Assembly: GCF_902712875.1 (NCBI RefSeq)
Contig: NZ_LR743509.1
Coordinates: forward strand, 2,680,001-2,744,000
Source: Hyphomicrobium sp. ghe19
GTDB taxonomy: Bacteria; Pseudomonadota; Alphaproteobacteria; Rhizobiales; Hyphomicrobiaceae
Direction: 5' to 3'
DNA length: 64,000 nt
A program made the translations under genes and the position numbers. This document shows, piece by piece, positions 17,288 through 26,338 of this stretch; within the stretch, counting starts at the first letter, position 1; each line of letters begins with the position of its first letter. The notes under the pieces were generated by a model. The model searched no databases. It had not been told where the DNA came from and was given only the letters and a program-made list of their open reading frames with translations.

Positions 17288-18052
17288 ATGGTTGAAGTCA
17301 AAGATACGATCGGTTTGTGGGAGCGCTCGCTGATCGCGTGGCCGGATGGTCGCAAAGATACGACAACGTTCGTCGCATGGCTGCAAGGTCCGAGCCTATT
17401 CGCCGATCTGCGACAACCGCACGATGCGCCATCGTTTAACGACGTCGCTTGTCTGGATGACTTGCAGCCCGATCATTTCAAATGGCTGGCGCGTCAGGAG
17501 GGCTTCGCAGGCCGGTTTGGGAGCGACGGCGACGCCTTCGAATGGCGCCGCATGATGGATTATCAGTGCGCGAGCGACACCGCGGATGCCGGCTACCTGA
17601 GTTTCTCCGACGGCGTCCTCGTCGAGCGCGGTCGAGACATTCCCTACATCGAGCACTGGCATCAAACATCGCCGCGCACTCGTCCGCACTTCGCAGCACG
17701 AATGCAAGACCAGAAGGGCCTCGAAGGATTTCTTGTCCAGGTCGGCGATGTTTTCATGTACGCGCGAAACCGCGCGTTTGCGCTTCCCCGCGGAGGTTCG
17801 CTTGTCGATCTCGTGATGGGCTGCTCGCCTGAAGAAGCGCGGACACTGCTCGATTGCGAAATTTCACTGGGCCGCGTGCGTGACGGCGCGTGGTTGATCG
17901 ATCGATCCAGCCTGCCTTTCCGCGTCAAGGCGGATCTCGCACCCTCGTTTTCGATCGACAGCGAAAGTATTGCGATTGCGGACATCACCGAGGCCGGCAA
18001 AGCGACAGTGCGAAACTGGAAGATCGTCGACCTCGAAGTCGATGCTCAATAA
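17288..18052 (+). CDS. Protein of unknown function (possibly HRI1-like beta-barrel)
   Basis: 254 aa, no signal peptide or membrane segment. GAGG at 17279-17282 supports ATG 17288. The N-terminus has I-G-L-W-x-R-S-L-I-x-W-P-D-G, D-T-T-T-x-V-x-W-L-Q-G and F-A-D-L-R-Q-P; the middle has W-R-R-M-M-D-Y-Q and Y-I-E-H-W-H-Q. The order resembles my recollection of the HRI1/lipocalin-like family, with W, T and D-x-R motifs near the start, but that is a weak impression. It lies between the LysR and dioxygenase genes, 65 bases before the latter, suggesting a shared small-molecule pathway. Confidence 0.5.
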   Translation: MVEVKDTIGLWERSLIAWPDGRKDTTTFVAWLQGPSLFADLRQPHDAPSFNDVACLDDLQPDHFKWLARQEGFAGRFGSDGDAFEWRRMMDYQCASDTADAGYLSFSDGVLVERGRDIPYIEHWHQTSPRTRPHFAARMQDQKGLEGFLVQVGDVFMYARNRAFALPRGGSLVDLVMGCSPEEARTLLDCEISLGRVRDGAWLIDRSSLPFRVKADLAPSFSIDSESIAIADITEAGKATVRNWKIVDLEVDAQ

Positions 18053-18117
18053 CAAAATTCATCAGAGCAGGAACACGACGATCAGGTTTCTCATCCCACG
18101 GATTTACGAGGCACGAC

Positions 18118-19152
18118 ATGAGCACATCGGAAAACTTCTCGAGTATCCCCATCGTCGATATCACCAAGCTCCGCATCGGTACGATTGCCGAGCAGAAGGC
18201 GGTTGCCGAAGAGCTTGGCAAGGCGGCTCGCGAAGTCGGCTTCGTCTACATCACGGGCGGCGGCATCGACGAGTCGCTTTTTGACGGTGTTCTCGATGCG
18301 ACCAAGCGCTTCTTTGCGTTGCCGCACGACGAGAAAATGAAGGTCTACATCGGCAACTCGCGTTGTCATCGCGGCTACGTTCCGGAGGGCGAAGAGGTCT
18401 TCGCCTCTGGAACGAAAGACAAGAAAGAGGCTTACGATCTCTCGATGGATTTGCCGGCCGACGATCCGGATTTTGTTTCGGGAAATCCGCTTCTAGGACC
18501 CAACCAATGGCCGGAGCTGCCGGGATTCGCCACCGCGGTCGACGACTACTACAGGGCGGTCTTCGCTTTGGGCCGCGTCCTATTGCGGGGCTTCTCGATG
18601 GCAATCGGCGAAGAGCCGACGTTCTTCGATCAATACGTCACCAAGCCGCCAAGCCAGTTGCGGTTGATCCATTATCCTTTCGACACGAGCGCGGAAGATC
18701 GCCCCGGAATCGGAGCTCATACCGATTACGAGTGCTTCACGCTGTTGAGATCGACAAGCCCCGGACTTGAAGTCATGAACGGCGCCGGCGAATGGATCGA
18801 CGCTCCTCCCCTTCCCGGCGCCTACGTCGTCAACGTCGGCGATATGATGGAGATCTGGACGAATGGCGAGTTCACCGCAACCTCGCATCGCGTTAGAAAA
18901 GTTTCGGAAGAGCGCTATTCGTTTCCGTTATTTTTCGCGGCCGACTATGACACGGTTGTCGCTCCGTTGCAGCGTTACGCGACCGGGGACAAGCCAATGC
19001 GCGCTTCTCTGAAGGCAGGTGAACACCTTTTTGCCCAGACGATGCAGAGCTTCACCTATTTGAAAGAGCGTCGTGCGCGGGGCGAGATCGTGTTGCCCGA
19101 AGGATCGGCGCCGTTGTCGTCTTTCGGACAGGAGGCCCGGCAGAAATATTGA
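18118..19152 (+). CDS. 2-oxoglutarate/Fe(II) dioxygenase, isopenicillin-N-synthase-like
   Basis: 344 aa. The N-terminal DIOX_N region (I-P-I-V-D-I-T-K-L ... E-V-G-F-V-Y-I-T-G) precedes the catalytic jelly roll. Iron ligands are H-T-D-Y-E near residue 201 and the distal His in T-S-H-R-V; the 2OG-binding R-Y-S-F follows. Y-D-L-S-M-D and R-L-I-H-Y-P are typical of this superfamily, which oxidises small metabolites in the cytoplasm. GAGG six bases upstream fixes ATG 18118, although the frame is open to 17890. It lies in a LysR-headed cluster; the substrate is unknown. Confidence 0.85.
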   Translation: MSTSENFSSIPIVDITKLRIGTIAEQKAVAEELGKAAREVGFVYITGGGIDESLFDGVLDATKRFFALPHDEKMKVYIGNSRCHRGYVPEGEEVFASGTKDKKEAYDLSMDLPADDPDFVSGNPLLGPNQWPELPGFATAVDDYYRAVFALGRVLLRGFSMAIGEEPTFFDQYVTKPPSQLRLIHYPFDTSAEDRPGIGAHTDYECFTLLRSTSPGLEVMNGAGEWIDAPPLPGAYVVNVGDMMEIWTNGEFTATSHRVRKVSEERYSFPLFFAADYDTVVAPLQRYATGDKPMRASLKAGEHLFAQTMQSFTYLKERRARGEIVLPEGSAPLSSFGQEARQKY

Positions 19153-19311
19153 TCGAAGACGCCGAAGGCGCATCGCAAGTCGTGGCTGTTACAAGCGACG
19201 AGCCGCGGCCCTCGCGGTGGGTTGCCGGTCGGACGAGCGGCAAATAGGGCTGGGTCATGCGTGGCTCATGGACTAATGTTGCCGTGTCGGCCGGAACATT
19301 ATCGAGCAGCC

Positions 19312-20196
19312 ATGTTTGACGGGTTCAAATCAGAACTGATCGATGTCGGTGACGACGTGAAAATATTCGCGCGCTCCAAGGGCACAGGACCGCCGCTTCT
19401 ATTGCTGCATGGATATCCGCAGACGCACGTTTGCTGGCACAAGATCGCTGAACCTCTGGCAGAGCACTTCACCGTCGTTGCCACTGATCTCAGAGGCTAT
19501 GGCGCCTCGAGCAGGCCTGTAGAGGGACCGAACCATCTCAATTATTCGAAACGCGCGATGGCCATAGACCAGGTGCGCGCGATGTCTGCACTCGGCTTCG
19601 AGCGCTTTTATCTCGCCGGGCACGACCGCGGCGGTCGCGTCGCTCACCGCCTCGCGCTCGATCATCCCGAGCGGGTCCTCCGCCTTGCTGTCCTCGACAT
19701 TGCTCCGACGGCAACCATGTACGCGAACTCGAACCGCGACTTCGCCGAAGCCTACTACCATTGGTTTTTTCTGATTCAACCCTTTGATCTGCCCGAACGC
19801 CTCATCGGCGCGGAAGCTGAATTCTACCTGCGCAGAACCTTGAGCAGCTGGTGCAAAAGCGACGGGGCGATTACCGATGAGGCCATGTCTGCCTACATAG
19901 AGGCATTCACGGCGCCGGGCGCTGTCCATGCTGCGTGCGAGGACTATCGCGCAGCGGCGACCATCGATCTGGAGCACGACCACTCAGACGACGTCGCGTC
20001 GCATCGGATCGTGGCACCCATGCTCGTGTTGTGGGGAAGCCGCGGAACAGTGGGGCGCCAATTCGACGTGCTCGCATGCTGGCGGGAGAAGACTCGCGGC
20101 CTCCTCCAGGGCGAAGCGCTCGATTGCGGACACTTCGTTCCGGAAGAGGCGTCTCAGGCCACGCTCGCGGCCTTTCTGCAGTTCTTCGCCGATTGA
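19312..20196 (+). CDS. Haloacetate (fluoroacetate) dehalogenase-like alpha/beta hydrolase
   Basis: About 294 aa. The alpha/beta hydrolase fold has L-L-L-H-G-Y-P-Q-T, the nucleophile elbow G-H-D-R-G-G-R (Asp nucleophile followed by Arg), Y-H-W-F-F, S-S-W-C, D-Y-R-A-A-A and the catalytic C-G-H-F-V-P-E-E. Asp, the H-W pair, a separate Trp and Tyr match the halide- and carboxylate-binding residues of fluoroacetate dehalogenases, so hydrolysis of a 2-haloacid is plausible. Epoxide hydrolases are the alternative. It is the last gene of the LysR cluster, about 160 bases after the dioxygenase. The start is uncertain within about 30 codons. Confidence 0.8.
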   Translation: MFDGFKSELIDVGDDVKIFARSKGTGPPLLLLHGYPQTHVCWHKIAEPLAEHFTVVATDLRGYGASSRPVEGPNHLNYSKRAMAIDQVRAMSALGFERFYLAGHDRGGRVAHRLALDHPERVLRLAVLDIAPTATMYANSNRDFAEAYYHWFFLIQPFDLPERLIGAEAEFYLRRTLSSWCKSDGAITDEAMSAYIEAFTAPGAVHAACEDYRAAATIDLEHDHSDDVASHRIVAPMLVLWGSRGTVGRQFDVLACWREKTRGLLQGEALDCGHFVPEEASQATLAAFLQFFAD

Positions 20197-20247
20197 TGTT
20201 CATCGCTTGCGGGGAAGAACAGGGAGTCTGAGGCGCTATCCACAGTA

Positions 20248-20598
20248 TCAGCCATCCCCTCTGGGTACGACCTTCAGCTTCAGTTCCACCTCCACATCGG
20301 GATCGACGATCCGAAGCAGACGAACCAATCGCTCAAGCGAGAATCGATCGAATTTTCCATGACGAATGCGAGAAATTTCCGTCTGGCAAATCCCCGTTGC
20401 TGCCTCGAGCGCAACGGCCGTTCCCCACTTGGTCTTGACCGATTCCACAATTTGCGCTGCGACCACCTTTCTCGCGTCATCGAGGCGCGAGTTCCACTTT
20501 TCATCGATGTTTGCCTCGAACAATGTTCGTTCCTTAGGTTCGAATGCGGATCGTCGTGCGTTAAAGCGAGCCGCTGAAATTTGTGCCTTGTTCATCAT
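20248..20598 (-). CDS. Orphan XRE/HTH antitoxin-like protein
   Basis: 116 aa. The C-terminal half contains a helix-turn-helix: A-A-T-G-I-C-Q-T-E-I-S-R-I-R-H-G-K, followed by F-S-L-E-R-L-V-R-L-L and D-P-D-V-E-V-E-L. This is the pattern of the XRE antitoxins paired with RelE/HigB toxins. The N-terminal 55 residues are basic and do not match a known domain. No toxin-like gene adjoins it on either side, so it may be solitary or act as a free regulator. Alanine/glycine replacement within the HTH is unremarkable. Confidence 0.6.
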   Translation of the reverse strand: MMNKAQISAARFNARRSAFEPKERTLFEANIDEKWNSRLDDARKVVAAQIVESVKTKWGTAVALEAATGICQTEISRIRHGKFDRFSLERLVRLLRIVDPDVEVELKLKVVPRGDG

Positions 20599-20676
20599 CA
20601 GTCATCGGCCTGCGATAGGATGTGTTTGGCGACCCGACGCTGAGGCGCCGCAGGCACCTCAGCGTCCAGCCTCCGC

Positions 20677-21018
20677 TTATCCCTTCCCGTATTGAGAGTT
20701 CGAGCCGCAGCCTTTTGCGCCGGTCGTACAGTCTTTCCGAGTATCGGCGTCGGATCCGGAACGGTGAGGTGTGTCGGTGTTCGGCGGCCAATTCTGTGGA
20801 AGGCGATCCGCCTTGTGGCAGTACGTTCGCGTAAATATATTGTGACAATGCCGATACGGGTGCGCGTCGGCGACAACAAGCTCGCCATACGAACGTGTCG
20901 TGTCGCTCGTTACTGCACTCTCCGCGGCGAACGAAAAGGCACTGCCGATTGAGATAAAGACTGCTGCGACGGCTCCTATCAGGAGTGCGGCGGGCGGGAT
21001 TGGCTTCGTCGTATACAT
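20677..21018 (-). CDS. Small secreted Cys/His-containing protein
   Basis: 113 aa. A signal peptide (residues 8-32, F-I-S-I-G-S-A-F-S-F-A-A) precedes a mature part with H-P-Y-R-H-C-H-N, T-Y-C-H-K-A-D and two C-terminal cysteines. GAGGAC sits about ten bases before ATG 21018. It follows czcBA and another small secreted protein on the same strand, 160 bases downstream. The Cys/His content and location suggest a periplasmic metal-handling accessory, but no family is recognised. Confidence 0.45.
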   Translation of the reverse strand: MYTTKPIPPAALLIGAVAAVFISIGSAFSFAAESAVTSDTTRSYGELVVADAHPYRHCHNIFTRTYCHKADRLPQNWPPNTDTPHRSGSDADTRKDCTTGAKGCGSNSQYGKG

Positions 21019-21178
21019 CTGACGATGTCCTCGATTTGAGATGGTTCACTCAATCGGCGTGAAGCGCGTGAGGCGCACAATTCAATCGCCGAGCGAAATT
21101 CGGTGAGCGGCGGGTTTCAGGCGCAGAATCGCGAAGCTTCGTGCGAGACGAGCCTTTTGCTGCTCCTCGTGCTGACGT

Positions 21179-21649
21179 CTAATTCAGCAACACCACAGTC
21201 CTGAGGGTATCCAGGCGTGGATCGGGCTTCCTCAGATGGACAACCACGAGGCGCGATGTGAGGTGTGCCAGCCACTGCGTGCTGGCTCTGAGATCGATAT
21301 GGAAATCTCGTCCGAGAACTGGCTCTACGCTTGGCCGGGGTACGCAGCGCGGTTTCGATTTGGCGACCAGCGGAAGCAGCAGCTTATCTTCACAGTCCGA
21401 ACCGCTGACATGAGGCGTGTGCCGAACGTCTTCCGGCGCGATACTGTGTTTCGCATCCGGTCCGGCATGGGTGAGTACTTTCGCGTGCGCAATTTCGATG
21501 GCTCGATGGCCGTTCTGTCCCGCGCAATAACGAAGCGGCGCCGCGATGACCACGGCCGGCAAAATCAGAGCCAGCAGGAAGGCCGAAATGTATCGGGTCA
21601 GCACTCCCCCCGCCCTTGCCCGTGATGAATTATGCCTTTTGCATCTCAT
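21179..21649 (-). CDS. Small secreted protein overlapping the end of czcA
   Basis: 156 aa. The ATG overlaps the czcA stop (ATGA), showing translational coupling. A signal-like helix (L-L-A-L-I-L-P-A-V-V-I-A-A) is followed by Y-C-A-G-Q-N-G-H-R-A-I-E and several histidines. The Cys-x-Gly-Gln-x-x-His start of the mature protein resembles that of the small protein at 26339-26782 upstream of czcB, so the two may be paralogues. A periplasmic role in metal sensing or delivery (CzcI/CzcE-like position) is inferred from context only. Confidence 0.5.
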   Translation of the reverse strand: MRCKRHNSSRARAGGVLTRYISAFLLALILPAVVIAAPLRYCAGQNGHRAIEIAHAKVLTHAGPDAKHSIAPEDVRHTPHVSGSDCEDKLLLPLVAKSKPRCVPRPSVEPVLGRDFHIDLRASTQWLAHLTSRLVVVHLRKPDPRLDTLRTVVLLN

Positions 21650-24600
21650 GTGGATGCCGCTCCCGAAGAAGCCGCGAACGTTTGCGCCCGGTTGTCGCGT
21701 TCATCCTTCGCTGTCGATGTATTTCCAAACCTGGCGCAAAGCGCCGGTAGAATGAGCAACGTAAGGATGGTCGCGCTCGCGAGGCCGCCGATAACCACGG
21801 TTGCGAGCGGCTTTTGAACTTCCGCACCGGTGCCCGTGGAAAGCGCCATGGGCACAAAACCGAGGGAAGCAACGAGCGCCGTCATGACAACAGGCCGGAG
21901 CCGTGTCACCGCGCCGTCGAAAATCGCCTTGCGGCGTTCAACCCCCTGCTCGACGAGCTGATTTATGCTCGTCATCATCACGAGCCCGTTGAGGACCGCG
22001 ACACCGGAAAGTGCGATAAAGCCAACAGCCGCCGACACCGAGAACGGCATGTCGCGCAACCACAAGGCTATGATGCCGCCAGTCAGGGCAAGCGGCACGG
22101 CGGAAAACACCAACAGCGCATCTCGCGCAGATCCGAGCGCCGAATACAACAGCAAGAAGATCAAGAAGAAGCACGCCGGCACGACGAGCATCATTCGCTT
22201 CTGTGCGGCGGCCAGGTTCTCGAACTGACCTCCCCAGGAAATATAGTGCCCCGGCGGAAGTTTGATTTCGTTCGCAACCTTCCCTTGTGCGTCCGCTACG
22301 ACTGAAGCGATGTCGCGACCGCGAATGTTGGCCGTCACGACGACGCGCCTTTTTCCGTTCTCGCGGCTGATCTGGTTGGGACCTTCCGTGAAGGCGAAGC
22401 TCGCCACCTGTTCGAGAAGTACGGAGGATGTCTTGCCAGAGCTGTCGGGCGGCAGCGACACCGGCAAATGCTTCAGCTTCTCCAAATCCTCGCGCATGCC
22501 GTCGGGCAAGCGGACGATTATCGGATACCGGCGGTCACCTTCGAAGACGACACCGGCTTCGCGACCGCCGATTGCAGCGCCAATCACGTCTTGCACAGCC
22601 ATGACACTCAGGCCGAGCCGCGCGATTTCTTCCTGATTGATCTCGATTGCGAGGAACGGCAGGCCCGACACCTGCTCTACGCTGATATCCGTCGCGCCCT
22701 CGGTGTTTCGCAAGATGGACGCCACCTGATTGGCGGTTCGGAGCATCGGCTCGAACTCTTCGCCGAAGACCTTTACGGCCAGGTCGCCTCGCGCGCCGGC
22801 CAAAAGCTCGTTAAACCGCATCTGGATGGGTTGCGAGAATACGAGATTGTTTCCGGGCTGCTTTTCGATCGCCGCAAGGATCTTTGCAACGAGCGCATCT
22901 TTGCCGAGCGCCGGATCCGGCCACTCCTTCGCCGGTTTCAGGATGATGAAGGTGTCGGAAACGTTCGGCGGCATGGGATCGGACGCGACTTCCGCCGTGC
23001 CCGTCTTCGAATAAACGAATGCGACCTCGTCGACCTTGCTGACGACCTTCTCCAGCTCGAGTTGCATCTGTTGAGACTGCGAAAGCGATGTACTCGGGAT
23101 GCGGATCGCGTGCATCGCCAAGTTCCGTTCGTCGAGGGTCGGGATGAATTCCTGTCCCAGCTTCGCAAACAGCGAACCGGCAAATACCAGAAGTCCCAAT
23201 GCACCTACGACAAAGAAGAGAGGTTTCGCCATAGCTCTGCGCAGCAATGGCTCGTAAATACGTTTGAGGATACGAACGAAAATGTTTTCCTTTTCCTCGA
23301 CGCGTTTCGATAGCGCAATGGCGATTGCTGCCGGAACGAAGGTCATCGAAAGTGCAAACGCTGCGACGAGCGCGATGATGACCGTCAGAGCCATCGGCTC
23401 GAACATCTTGCCTTCGATGCCGGTGAACGTGAGTAACGGCACATAGACGAGGATTATGATCGCCTGCCCGTAAACGGATGGCTTGATCATTTCCTCGGCG
23501 GAGCGAATGACCGCTTGCAGGCGCTCTTCGAGCGCGAGTTTGCGGCCGAGATCGCGCTGATGCTCGGCTATTCTGCGCAGCGTATTCTCGGCAATAATGA
23601 CCGCCCCATCGACGATCAGACCGAAATCGAGCGCTCCGAGGCTCATCAGATTGGCGCTGATCTTAGTTTGCACCATCCCCGTTATTGTCAGGAGCATCGC
23701 CAGCGGGATGACCAAGGCGGTGATCAGGGCGGCGCGGAAATTGCCGAGCATCAAGAAAAGGACGACGATGACGAGGAGCGCGCCTTCGGCGAGATTCTTA
23801 CTCACCGTCGCGACCGTGGCGTCGACCAACAGCGTCCGGTTGAGAACGGTTTGTACCTCGACGCCAGGAGGAAGGCTTTGACGAATGTCTTGCATCCTGG
23901 CGTCTACGGCGGCTGCGACCGTGCGGCTGTTCCCGCCGATCAGCATGAGCGCGGTTCCCACGACCACTTCCTGGCCGTTTTCGCTGGCGCTGCCGGTCCT
24001 GATCTCGCGACCGATTCCGGCGGTTGCCACGTCCTTTATGCGAATTGCGACGCCACCACGGGTCGCGATGACCACGTTGGCTATCTGCTCGGGCGTCGTC
24101 AGGCGTCCCGTGCTGAGAACCGCGAAACCTTCACCGTTTCTCTCGACATAGCCAGCGCCTCGATTGACATTGTTTTGTTCGAGCGCCTGCGCGATATCAG
24201 CGAATGAAAGGTTCAGGGCGGTAAGGCGTGCGGGATCGGGCTCTACGACGTACTGCTTCTCATAGCCCCCAATGACATCGATGCCTGCAATGCCCGGCAC
24301 CGTGATCATCTGCGGGCGAATGATCCAATCCTGCACTGTCCTCAAATAAGCGGCACGCTCAACGTCGGTCGTAAGCCGCTGGCCCTCGGGGGTCAGATAG
24401 CTGCCGTCGCTTTGCGGACCCGGCCTGCCATCGTCGACACGCGCGGACCCCGCCGGGGCGTATCGCACGGTCCACATGTAGATCTCGCCAAGTCCCGTCG
24501 AGATGGGTCCGAGCTTGGGTGTTATGCCGTCAGGAAAATTCTTTTCCGCTTCTCTCAGGCGTTCCCCAACCTGCTGCCGCGCGAAATAGATATCCGTTCT

Positions 24601-24897
24601 CTCCGAAAATACGGCAGTGACCTGCGAGAACCCGTTTCGCGACAGCGACCGCGTGTATTCCAGTCCGGAAATGCCAGCGAGCGCGGTCTCGATGGAGAAG
24701 GCTATCTGCTTCTCGATATCGACCGGTGAGAGCGACGGCGCGATCGTATTGATTTGAACCTGGTTGTTTGTGATATCGGGAACGGCGTCGATAGGCAGCT
24801 TATCAAGCGAATAGATGCCGTAAGTCGCAGCCGCGAGCGTCAGCATCACGACCAGCCAACGCTGATGAACCGAAAAGGAGAGCAGTCGAGCGATCAT
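21646..24897 (-). CDS. czcA: Heavy-metal efflux RND pump, CzcA/CusA type
   Basis: 1083 aa with twelve expected membrane helices and two large periplasmic loops. The helix IV motif D-F-G-L-I-V-D-G-A-V-I-I-A-E-N carries the two Asp and one Glu of the proton relay of the CzcA (HME1) branch, so divalent Co/Zn/Cd/Ni export is more likely than Cu/Ag. The N-terminus (S-V-H-Q-R-W-L-V-V) and P-I-D-A-V-P-D-I-T-N-N-Q-V-Q-I-N-T are standard. It takes ions from the periplasm or cytoplasm through a CzcB adaptor to an outer-membrane factor. The start lies 13 bases after czcB; no czcC gene is nearby. Confidence 0.93.
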   Translation of the reverse strand: MIARLLSFSVHQRWLVVMLTLAAATYGIYSLDKLPIDAVPDITNNQVQINTIAPSLSPVDIEKQIAFSIETALAGISGLEYTRSLSRNGFSQVTAVFSERTDIYFARQQVGERLREAEKNFPDGITPKLGPISTGLGEIYMWTVRYAPAGSARVDDGRPGPQSDGSYLTPEGQRLTTDVERAAYLRTVQDWIIRPQMITVPGIAGIDVIGGYEKQYVVEPDPARLTALNLSFADIAQALEQNNVNRGAGYVERNGEGFAVLSTGRLTTPEQIANVVIATRGGVAIRIKDVATAGIGREIRTGSASENGQEVVVGTALMLIGGNSRTVAAAVDARMQDIRQSLPPGVEVQTVLNRTLLVDATVATVSKNLAEGALLVIVVLFLMLGNFRAALITALVIPLAMLLTITGMVQTKISANLMSLGALDFGLIVDGAVIIAENTLRRIAEHQRDLGRKLALEERLQAVIRSAEEMIKPSVYGQAIIILVYVPLLTFTGIEGKMFEPMALTVIIALVAAFALSMTFVPAAIAIALSKRVEEKENIFVRILKRIYEPLLRRAMAKPLFFVVGALGLLVFAGSLFAKLGQEFIPTLDERNLAMHAIRIPSTSLSQSQQMQLELEKVVSKVDEVAFVYSKTGTAEVASDPMPPNVSDTFIILKPAKEWPDPALGKDALVAKILAAIEKQPGNNLVFSQPIQMRFNELLAGARGDLAVKVFGEEFEPMLRTANQVASILRNTEGATDISVEQVSGLPFLAIEINQEEIARLGLSVMAVQDVIGAAIGGREAGVVFEGDRRYPIIVRLPDGMREDLEKLKHLPVSLPPDSSGKTSSVLLEQVASFAFTEGPNQISRENGKRRVVVTANIRGRDIASVVADAQGKVANEIKLPPGHYISWGGQFENLAAAQKRMMLVVPACFFLIFLLLYSALGSARDALLVFSAVPLALTGGIIALWLRDMPFSVSAAVGFIALSGVAVLNGLVMMTSINQLVEQGVERRKAIFDGAVTRLRPVVMTALVASLGFVPMALSTGTGAEVQKPLATVVIGGLASATILTLLILPALCARFGNTSTAKDERDNRAQTFAASSGAAST

Positions 24898-24910
24898 TTC
24901 ATGATCCTAT

Positions 24911-26239
24911 TCAATGGTCGTGCGCTGCTTCGGACTTCCCGAGCTCGGCCTTGAGCAAGAAAGTGTTCGCCACAGCGATGAGTTCGCCGGCTTTCAAACC
25001 GGACAGCACCTCAACCGCCTTTCCGTCGTCGTCGCCGATCGTAATTTCGCGGGCTTCGAACCCTTCGGGCGTTCGAACGAACACGCGCGTGCGGCCTTCG
25101 ATCGTCTGTAGTGCCGCTTTTGGGATCACCAGCTCGGCTTTCGTTTCGGAGACGGCGATATCGGCGGTTACGAACGAGCCGGGACGCCAAGCGCCGTCGC
25201 GATTGTCGACCGACGCGATGACGCGTGCCGAACGCGTATCCTGATTGAGCACGGGACTCGTGAAGACGATGGTGCCATCCGACTTGCCCGTACCCTCGAT
25301 GGCGAGCTGCTGACCCTCTCTGATCGAAGGCAGATCCTGAGGCGATACCGTCAATTCCACCCAGACCTTCGAGAGGTCAGCGAGGGCATAGAGTTCGTGA
25401 GCCTGGCCTTCCGCACCCATCGGCGTGCCGATATCGACGAGCTGCTCGACGATGCGGCCGCTAATGGGGGCTTTGATCTCGTAGCGCTCGAGACCGGCTG
25501 TCTCCTGGCCGGCGTCGGCCAGCTTCGCGATCGACTCGTCGCCGACGCCCAGCGCGGAAAGTTTTTGCTTCGCGACGTCGCGGCGGACCTGTGTTTCTCG
25601 AAAGGTCGCATCGGCGCGAAGAACGCGCTGTTCAGACGAAACCTGCTTCTCCCAAAGCGTTTTTTCGCGTTGGTAGAGTGTCTCCTGCAGTCTGAAATTT
25701 ACGATCGCCGCGATGTATTCGCTTTTCGCATCGGCGACCTCGCGGCTGTCGAGGATCGCAATGACCTCGCCTGCTTGCACGAAATCACCAAGGCCTTTTC
25801 TGAGTTCGGCAACCGTGCCGACGACCTTGGACGGCACGCGGCCCACACGGTTGCGGTCGGGAATGATGGTTCCCGGAACGCGCAGGCGCGCGCGAAGAAC
25901 GCCGGATTCGGCCGGTTGAACAGAAATCTTGGATTGCGCGATTTGTTCGGCGGCGATTGCGAGCTTTTCACTTCCTTTCTCATGGCCGCTCTCGTGTCCG
26001 CTCCCATGGTCGTTCTCTGGGCCGCCCACTGGCTCACCACCATGCTCGTGCGCTGACGAGTGGTCATGCCCGTGGTCATCCTCTTTCGCCGCATGCGCGG
26101 ATTGAGCTTGTGTTTCCAATCCGATGACATTCTTCAAACCGAGCTGAGAACCGCCCTTATGAGAAAAGAACACACCGACGACGAACATGCCGACGAGAAT
26201 ACCGCCGGCGACGAGACCAAGTCGCTTCATACGTGACAA
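24911..26239 (-). CDS. czcB: RND efflux periplasmic adaptor, CzcB type
   Basis: 442 aa. One N-terminal membrane anchor (residues 8-27) is followed by a His/Asp/Glu-rich stretch (residues 50-90, many H-x-H and H-E-H units), probably metal-binding. The lipoyl/HlyD barrel regions follow (R-V-P-S-K-V-V-G-T-V ... V-Q-A-G-E-V-I-A-I-L-D-S; Y-E-I-K-A-P-I-S-G-R-I-V). This adaptor bridges CzcA to an outer-membrane channel. The histidine-rich N-terminus supports divalent-metal specificity. It is first or second gene of the operon, with czcA immediately downstream. Confidence 0.92.
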   Translation of the reverse strand: MSRMKRLGLVAGGILVGMFVVGVFFSHKGGSQLGLKNVIGLETQAQSAHAAKEDDHGHDHSSAHEHGGEPVGGPENDHGSGHESGHEKGSEKLAIAAEQIAQSKISVQPAESGVLRARLRVPGTIIPDRNRVGRVPSKVVGTVAELRKGLGDFVQAGEVIAILDSREVADAKSEYIAAIVNFRLQETLYQREKTLWEKQVSSEQRVLRADATFRETQVRRDVAKQKLSALGVGDESIAKLADAGQETAGLERYEIKAPISGRIVEQLVDIGTPMGAEGQAHELYALADLSKVWVELTVSPQDLPSIREGQQLAIEGTGKSDGTIVFTSPVLNQDTRSARVIASVDNRDGAWRPGSFVTADIAVSETKAELVIPKAALQTIEGRTRVFVRTPEGFEAREITIGDDDGKAVEVLSGLKAGELIAVANTFLLKAELGKSEAAHDH

Positions 26240-26338
26240 TCCATGCCGAACGCCGCGCTGATTTCAGAGCGCACGCCCAAGCTTCAATTTTTTCAGAGGA
26301 TGGAGGATCTGCCCGCGCGATCACGCAGGCCGAAGCGC

